The notes below the pieces were generated by a model that made no database searches, had not been told where the DNA came from, and saw only the letters and a program-made list of their open reading frames with translations. The position numbers and the translations under genes are program-made. 64,000 nt of DNA from Bryoerythrophyllum caledonicum (taxonomy: Eukaryota > Streptophyta > Bryopsida > Pottiales > Pottiaceae): assembly GCA_963971425.1 (NCBI GenBank), contig OZ020518.1:17984990-18048989 (forward strand), given 5' to 3'. This document shows positions 57,522-64,000 of this stretch, piece after piece; position 1 is the stretch's first letter, and each line of letters begins with the position of its first letter.

Positions 57522-58085
57522 TAACCTCTAAAGGACCAAACGTCCCCCCCGGTGTCAAATTGGATTTTCGGCATGTACCTACGATTCGAAAAAAAATCTT
57601 TTTTAATTGAAAATTTTATACAAGATAGTCTCTGATAAGAGCTTTGTGGAGAATTTTTTATTTTATTTTTTGGATCTGTGGTTTGAACCTCCACTCCTTG
57701 CACACTTGTTTTGAATATGCTACACCCCTTTTTTACCTCTAAAAATTGGTGTTTCGGGAAATAACATCATGCTTAAGACAATGGTAAAAGATTTAGACCT
57801 TGTACAATGCAAAAATTTGATACAAAGTGAAGTCAAAGTCTGCTGATCTACTCAATGTAGGGAAGAGAATGAATCTTTGTTTTGACTTTAAACACTAAAA
57901 TCTATCAATCTGTGCGGTGGATTGCAACCATTCTTTAGTGGTATGTTTATAAAGAAGTTTATTTTAGGATCTTACGATTGAAAATCCAAAATTCACTTTA
58001 GAATGTGATTTTCATGTCTCTTTTTGGCAGTGGGAGTTTTGGACTGGTTTTAGAACGAAAGTGGTCGTGGTCCTTTAGGGGTTAA
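57522..58085 (-). mobile_element. TTAACCCCTAAAGG-family element, copy D (564 bp)
   Basis: Starts TAACCTCTAAAGGACCAA and ends GGTCCTTTAGGGGTTAA. It carries the same internal blocks as copies C and E, in opposite orientation to copy E, which abuts it. A CCCCCCCGG-type block lies near the left end, as in copy B. Confidence 0.7.
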
Positions 58086-59213
58086 ATATGGTACACCTCT
58101 TCTGCATCCCTAAACATTGGTATACAATGGAACTAATATCATTCTTGACATGATGATAATGAATCTAGATCATATGTGATGCAATTTTTTGGAACCAAGT
58201 AAATCGAAACGAAGGGAATCTAGTCAACTTAAGGAAAAAAATGATTGATGTTGTCTACAGGCTATTACTGACACCATTGGAACTTGTTACAATCGCTAAT
58301 AAAAGAAAGGGTTTGTGCATCCACATAAAGGTTATTCTATAAACAACATAGTACAAAAGATCAATCACGAATCAATCCTAAACTTGTATAAAAATAATTG
58401 TTTACCTCAAGATACGTTGCAGGTGTTAGCGGTACAGGCAACGATGTTTGATGGCGTTCAACATTAAAGCACCATTTCGTCGCTGTTGTTGAACTTGTTT
58501 TTCAAGTCTTAGAAGAAATTTGCAAACCATGCATAAAATTTATATGGTCATTTGTTAAAATTATATGATAAAAACTCCCAAGTATCTTCGTATTACATAT
58601 AGCCCAAATTTTAATATAAAGTATAAAAAGTTTAACATAAGAAGAATCAAAGAAAAAGGTCCAAAGTTTTAAATTTAAATTTGGACTCATAAACTTGAGG
58701 CACAAGTCTCCAACATGTATAAAGGGTTTCAATACAAACCCTGGAGGTCACTTCTCTTCCCAATTTCTTAGGTGAGCTCTCTTGCAATCACAACCTCAAG
58801 CTATGTGTGTTTATTATTTCAGTTATTAATTTCTATTAGGTATGTGGCGTGCAGATTTGAGGAGAAAATCTGCGCTTCCAAGGAATTTTGTGAACTTCTG
58901 AACTTGGTAAGCTTCTCAGCCTTGATTCAAGTTGAATAAGAGGGAACTGCAGGTTTAGTTTGCCAAAGGTCGTCAAAGGATAGTCGATAGTATAGGTTTA
59001 GCTAGTACCAATCTTTGCACACAAATGAAAACACCACTTCAGTAAGGTTCAAAACTGCAAATTCTATAGAAGTTGAAGTTTATATAAGATGAGAGTCAAC
59101 ACTAGAGAGTACAAACTGCGACTGTTAATACACTGCCATTGAGAACTGAAGTCGTGAGTGAAGCTAGTGCTGTGAGACTGAATTCCTCAGTCCAACTATA
59201 CCATCAGCCCCAA
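58086..59213. other. AT-rich intergenic, no recognised gene
   Basis: Repeat-like and AT-rich; minor frames only. No splice-framed coding block or RNA gene was seen. Confidence 0.45.
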
Positions 59214-60030
59214 ACTAAAATCCTATCCGCTGCAACAACCCAAATCCTAGCACCGCAATTAGGAACCCTAAACCCCAGCCGCCACAACCAACAACCCAAA
59301 CCCTAAAAGTCAAACCCTAGCACCGCGTTCACATGACGTTTGCGTGACGCCTCCTGGAGTAACTGTAGACTAGAAGTGTGCGTGCGCACACCCCCAACTG
59401 CTGCTGCTGCTCCATCCATTCCAAACGTCCTAGCCAAAAACCCAAGGAAGGAGCTCGTGTTCTGCAGCATGCCAACTCTTGACGACGGAGAGAAAACATA
59501 AGTTGGAGCAGCCTAGCGTGGGAGCCTGACGCAGCAGCATCGCCCGGTGGTCATCGTTGATCGCGCGGCGGTAGTTGTCTTCTACCTGCACCCAAGCACC
59601 TGCACCCAAGCACCTGCAACGCCCAGGTGTTGAGGCTTGGCGCTGCGGCCTGGCCCTGAGGCGCGCGGCCCTCAGGCGGGCTGCCTTGAGAGCGCTCCCA
59701 GGCCCATGTTTTTTTTCCCTCCTCCCCCGCGACCTATTCTCCATCTCTCCTCTCCCCTCCCGCGCACAATTTTCCTTCTCTCCCAAACCCTAGCCGCCCA
59801 CCACTTCTTTTCCAAAACTTTCCTCCCCTCCATTCCTCTCCCTCACACCTCCCCTCCATACCTCTCCCTCACACCTCCCCTCCATACCTCTCCCTCACAA
59901 CTCTTCTCTCCCCACCCTCCGCCCTCACAAACCCTCAAGTCTCTCATACTTCTTCAAACCCTCTCTCTCACAGTCACAGCCTCCCAACAACTACTCCAGG
60001 GGTGTGCGCGCGCACACCCCTCGTAGGACT
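59214..60030. other. GC/CT-rich island with telobox-like words and two GT/GC palindromes
   Basis: 59,250-59,330 has about five AAACCCTA-like words. Perfect or near-perfect alternating purine-pyrimidine palindromes stand at 59,376-59,391 (GTGTGCGTGCGCACAC) and 60,002-60,017 (GTGTGCGCGCGCACAC), 626 bp apart, each with a CACACCCC flank. The DNA between is CT-rich on the plus strand. It could be a noncoding promoter-like island or an element bounded by the palindromes. The frames inside are low complexity. Confidence 0.45.
59828..59899. repeat. 26-bp CT-rich tandem repeat
   Basis: About 2.8 copies of a 26-bp unit, CTCCATACCTCTCCCTCACA plus CCTCCC. Confidence 0.85.
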
Positions 60031-60240
60031 ACTCAAAGTTGCAAGGATTGATATCCTTGGTTGAGACCCTCATTTCCAAAACCCTAATACCAAACCCTAA
60101 GTTGATACCCTCAGATGATACCTCGGTTGTAAGCCGGGTATTGGTACCTACGAGCTTATACCCTGGTGGTGATACCCTCACTATTGATACCCAAAGTACC
60201 TTGGTCCATAAAGATGTTGAGAATTTCTCAACCAAAACTT

Positions 60241-61320
60241 GTTAAAAATGCTTGTTTTAGTGCATTTAAAAAGGAAGACAAAATAAGGTTTTTTTTGTAG
60301 TTTAAACCGCAGGATCTCAATCCTTACTAATTAAATAATATACTCACAAAATTTCATAAAGTATTACTGCACGGATTGAAAGATTATAATGTTTGAAGTA
60401 GAGAAAAGGCTCATTTTCTTCCCTGCGTTTACTGGATCAGCTGACTTTGACGTCAATTAGTGTCAAATTTTTGCACTATAAAGGGTCTCAATTAATTACC
60501 TCAATGTTAAGCATGATGTTAGTTTGCTATGTACCAATTTTGAGAGGTAGACAAGGAGTGTAGCATATTCAAAAAAATTGTGCAATGAGTGGAGGTTAAA
60601 TAATTTTCACTTTACGTTATATTTTTTTGTGAACTCGATATTGTTTCAAATGAGAATCCAACTGGTCAATAAGAAGGTTTACATCACATAATGCCGTAGG
60701 AAAATTCAAAAGTGAATCATACAAAGATCTCAATGTTTTATGTGGAAAGGTAGAAGTTTTTGGTACCTTGGCCAAAAATTGTCAAAATTGCTTGTTTTAG
60801 TGCATTTAGCAAGGAAGACAAAATAAAGTTTCTTTTGTAGTTTTAACCGTAGGATCTTAATCCTTACTCATTAAATAGTATTCTCACAAAATTGCGTAAT
60901 GTATTACCGCACGGATTGAAAGATTATAATGTTTGAAGTAGAGAAAGGGCTCAATTTCTTCCGTGCGTTTACTGGATCAGCTGACTTTGACTTCAATTAG
61001 TGTCAAATTTTTGCACTATAAAGGGTCTCAATTAATTACCTTAATGTTAAGCATGATGTTAGTTTGCTATGTTCAAATTTTAAGAGGTAGACAAGGAGTG
61101 TAGCATATTCAAAATAATTGTGCAATGAGTGGAGGTTCAATAATTCTCAATTAACAATATATTTTTTTGTGAACTCGATATTGTTTTAAATGAGAATCCA
61201 AATGGTCAATAAGAAGTTGTACATCACATAATGCTGTAGGAAAAATCAATAGTGAATCATACGAAGATCTCAAAGATTTATGTGGAAAGGTAGAAATGTT
61301 TTGGTACTTTGGCCGAAAAT
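60241..61320. repeat. 540-bp tandem duplication of a TTAACCCCTAAAGG-family segment
   Basis: 60,241-60,780 and 60,781-61,320 align throughout at a constant 540-bp offset with scattered mismatches (for example CTTGTTTTAGTGCATTTA at 60,251 and 60,791). The interior blocks are those of copies C to E (CACGGATTGAAAGATTATAA, CAGCTGACTTTGAC). A further partial copy follows to about 61,500. Confidence 0.85.
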
Positions 61321-61563
61321 GTGTGACAATGTGTGAAAATAATTGACTTGGATTAATATGTTATTTCACCAAAGAACTAACAACATGCTTAACACAATGG
61401 TATTGGATTTAGATCTTCCGTACTGCAAAAGTTTTTAGAGGTAGACAAGGGGTGTTGCATGTTCAAAAATATTGTGCAATGAGTGGTGGTTCAAAAATTC
61501 TTATTCCATACTAATAGTGACTATCGTTTTGTAATGATATACAGGTTTTTTGAGTGTTGCGTT

Positions 61564-63908
61564 ATGGCACCACCAAATATTGATAGAATCTGGGAGAGCC
61601 ACGGCTGGTGGATCGCAGAAGTGGATGAGTCAAGCGCCTTTTTATAGGTGACAGATTATCCCTTTGAGCTGGGGAAGCGTACATAGGCGTAGGGGAAGAG
61701 TTTTGACAAAATCCAAGCAATCACTCTTCGACGTGATGATATGGTATACGTTACTTGCGTAGTGGGTCTAGGTCAATCGGAGGTGAAGACTTCTCGTTTG
61801 AAGAAGTTGCTTTTGGCACCTGTCCCTTTGAATTTTCTTCAAAATCTAGGTCACGTGAAATTCCTCAAATCATTGCAGACGTTTTGGTTAAACATCTCTC
61901 TTGTGGTACTTACTGCTAGACACAACAACATCTTAGCCTGTTTAGCGTTATTACCGGAGATGGTACTGAAGGCTAAGAAGATTATGGAGGAACATATTAG
62001 ATATGAAGCATTTTGGGAGAGGGACCATCACGTGCAACAACTCAAGCCCCACCGGTGGAACCAGAAAAAACATAAGTTTATCGAGTTCTTACTGAGCCGT
62101 TGCAATTGGATTGGCAACCACTAGAGGGGAGGAGAGGAAGTGGAGGCCAACATCCCACCACAACTTCTGAGGTACAGACATTACCGAATCCTCCATTAAC
62201 GAGTAGACGTCCTACGAAGAGGCCACGGCGTGTTGACAGTGATGTAGCTTCTGGTTCAAGACAAGGCCCATCAAGTATGGATCCTAGTGGGAGGAGGTTG
62301 ATTGGAAGAAGTGCAAGATCGGGTGGCAGGATTCCTAGGTCGGGGCTCAGGACGTCTGATGGTCATCGTAGGGCCCCTACATCTACACCGGGAGATTTAG
62401 CTGATTTGTCAACCATGGCGCCGGAGGAAGAAGATTTTCACAACCTTCCAGACAGTATACCAAAAGATTTTGAAGATAGTGCGGAGATACCACAGGATCT
62501 TCCAACTCCAATGTATTTAAAAGCACCACTGCCTACAATAGAGGAGATTGCGAAAGGATCAGTGTGGGGGAATTTTGTGTTTAAGGCACACATAAACCGC
62601 ATTGTCTCTGTGGAGAATCCGGAAACCAACCACCGGGTTTTATCACAGAAGAGGGTCATAGAAGTATTCAACCGTTTACGAGACCCAGAATCCGCAACTG
62701 GGGTGAGTAGATTGGTACTTCGACCGATCAGATACATCGTGCATACTACCACCGATGATGGTGTCGTTGAGAAGGAAGAGCTGCCATTTCCGTTGGTAGG
62801 TATGGCACGAGAGTTTGAGCGCATGTTCATTACACACGGGAGTGCTTCTTCACATGGTGCTATGGGATCCCAGTATTCTTGGCTTCAAGATCATATCATT
62901 TGGGAACCGGTGGATGGGCAACACATAGTAGCAGCTTGTAAGTTTGCACAGCAGCAGTGGAGAGATGAAACTATGCCTTTAAACGAGTATCTGGACACAT
63001 TTGAGCGGCGGGAGGCCTCTTTTGTGGTATATGATGATCGTCGCTTTTACATTGAGAAGTCTGCGCGGATCAACGTGGCGGAGTTCCAGAGACATTCATA
63101 TTCTACCATGGAGGAGGATTTGAGGAAGATCCGTCAGATTTGGGATCTATACGGGAGGCCTGATAGCACATTACGTGCGGACGATACACGCAGGGCTGTT
63201 GCTTTGGTGAGCGCGGCAAGTGCGGTGCATAAGTTGCCAAAGGGGTATGGAATTGTCACGATGAAGAGGTTGGCCAAAAACATGGAGGATCTGACCAATC
63301 ATGCATGGAATCCGAGCAATGACTGCTTCGAAGCTATCATTCAAGTATGCAAGGACTATGAAGACGGCATTCTCTTTTACATTAAGGAGGAAGAGGACAA
63401 GTGGAAGGACATGGCAAGGAAGAAAGAGCTGGATCCAAATATGGACGTACGACCAACAAGAAAGGAGATGACCCAGAATTGGTTGAGGCCGTTAGGTAGG
63501 GTTCCAATTATATATTATCTTCGGTTGGCAAAGTCTGCTGCAGCGAAGTCGGTGACGGAGGATGGAGTAAGATCTCGTCAAGCATACTACTTTGACGGTG
63601 TAAAAGACAAGAATCCACATCCTCGTACGATTGTCGGTGTTTGTGACCGATATCAGAGACGAGAAGCTGTCATCAATTCCATCCGTTGGTTGATGGTGGA
63701 GAACAAGGAAAGTACACCTGATTCCATGGAGGAGTTCTTCCGTATCCGTGTAGTGAAGTATTTTCCGAGGAGTAACGCACAACTTGATACCTTTGGGAAG
63801 CTTTTGAATGCTACCACGAAAAAAGCTTGGATTGCTCCTGTGCGGGGGAAGGTGTCTAAGCTGGAAGACATAGGCTACCTCATCCCTCCTTCCATCAGGT
63901 TTCATTAA
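61564..63908 (+). pseudogene. ParB/sulfiredoxin-like domain gene of transposon type, N-terminus broken
   Basis: ATG 61,564 opens MAPPNIDRIWESHGWWIAEV but meets three in-frame TAGs before 61,700. The frame then continues to 62,124 (TLRRDDMVYVTCVVG, KFLKSLQTFW, HHVQQLKPHRWNQKKHKFIE). A one-base shift near 62,090 leads into an open frame of about 600 codons ending at TAA 63,906-63,908. That frame has a basic low-complexity linker, then a domain with HIIWEPVDGQHIVAACKFAQ, DTFERREASFVVYDD and YIEKSARIN. This pattern (acidic-Gly-x-His, helix, Arg, VV-DD) resembles the ParB/sulfiredoxin nuclease-kinase fold, whose motif is DGxHR. A long helical C-terminus follows. The sequence may continue past the window. 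The family is not known to me by name. The core is intact and could still be expressed from a later start. Confidence 0.6.
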
Positions 63909-64000
63909 TGTGACATTGCAGCAAGGGGGCGTGGATACATTGAACTATCCGTGGATGTGGGAGGACAAACTACTGCTAATTGGGAATGGCAGATGGAAGT
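63909..64000. other. Window end
   Basis: A possible splice acceptor (TGACATTGCAG, ending near 63,922) directly follows the stop and could start another exon of the ParB-like gene. The evidence is too short to call. Confidence 0.3.

Noticed and set aside
59250..59330. Interstitial telomere repeat
   Set aside because: AAACCCTA words are separated by unrelated sequence and not tandem; better described as scattered telobox-like motifs.
1..64000. CRISPR array, bacterial operons or phage
   Set aside because: No regularly spaced direct repeats with unique spacers were seen; genes are intron-split eukaryotic genes.

Overview
The window looks like a nuclear segment from a land plant. The evidence is single-copy genes with plant-type exon/intron structure (RPS28, a chloroplast-type rhodanese/TrhO protein, SAP18, clathrin heavy chain), telobox motifs at several housekeeping genes, an LRR receptor ectodomain built of 72-nt exon modules, and PIF/Harbinger and MULE elements. 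The mix of mobile elements (DD34E Tc1-type transposases, a DUF7869-like gene, a ParB-like gene) and the moderate intron sizes suggest a bryophyte or another seed-free plant. That last step is inference, and I cannot name the species.

Layout. 1-3,000: degraded repeats, with a LINE 3' end and an ~820-bp inverted-terminal-repeat element. 3,351-9,067: a compact genic block with RPS28 (+), STR8/TrhO-like (-) and SAP18 (+); STR8 and SAP18 share a 378-bp divergent promoter. 9,068-12,151: gene-free, with a minisatellite and a fold-back repeat. 12,152-21,455: an intact 18-exon clathrin heavy chain (-), predicted at 1,697 aa. 22,349-26,821: a small membrane J-protein (+) and an 84-aa conserved small protein (+). 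From 28 kb on, mobile elements dominate: two Tc1-like elements, a SINE with perfect 13-bp target duplications, and a complete 3.23-kb PIF/Harbinger element with both its genes decayed. The only host-like gene there is an LRR receptor (37,731-42,308, +). It reads cleanly through the ectodomain, then meets a GC-rich inverted repeat and a stop inside the membrane segment, with no kinase.

The right third holds decayed transposon genes: a MULE/SWIM gene (44.4-48.8 kb, -), a second Harbinger transposase (51.3-52.5 kb, +) inserted in a LINE tail, a 1,077-codon DUF7869-like frame broken by only two stops (53.2-56.4 kb, -), and a ParB/sulfiredoxin-like gene (61.6-63.9 kb, +) running to near the window end.

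The host genes are unrelated housekeeping functions (translation, tRNA modification, chromatin/splicing, vesicle coats, chaperone) and form no pathway. The elements show parasite/host relations among themselves. A MITE in an LRR intron matches both ends of the autonomous Harbinger 4.5 kb away, and the SINE shares its 3' tail with the LINE. A repeat family ending in TTAACCCCTAAAGG recurs at least five times.
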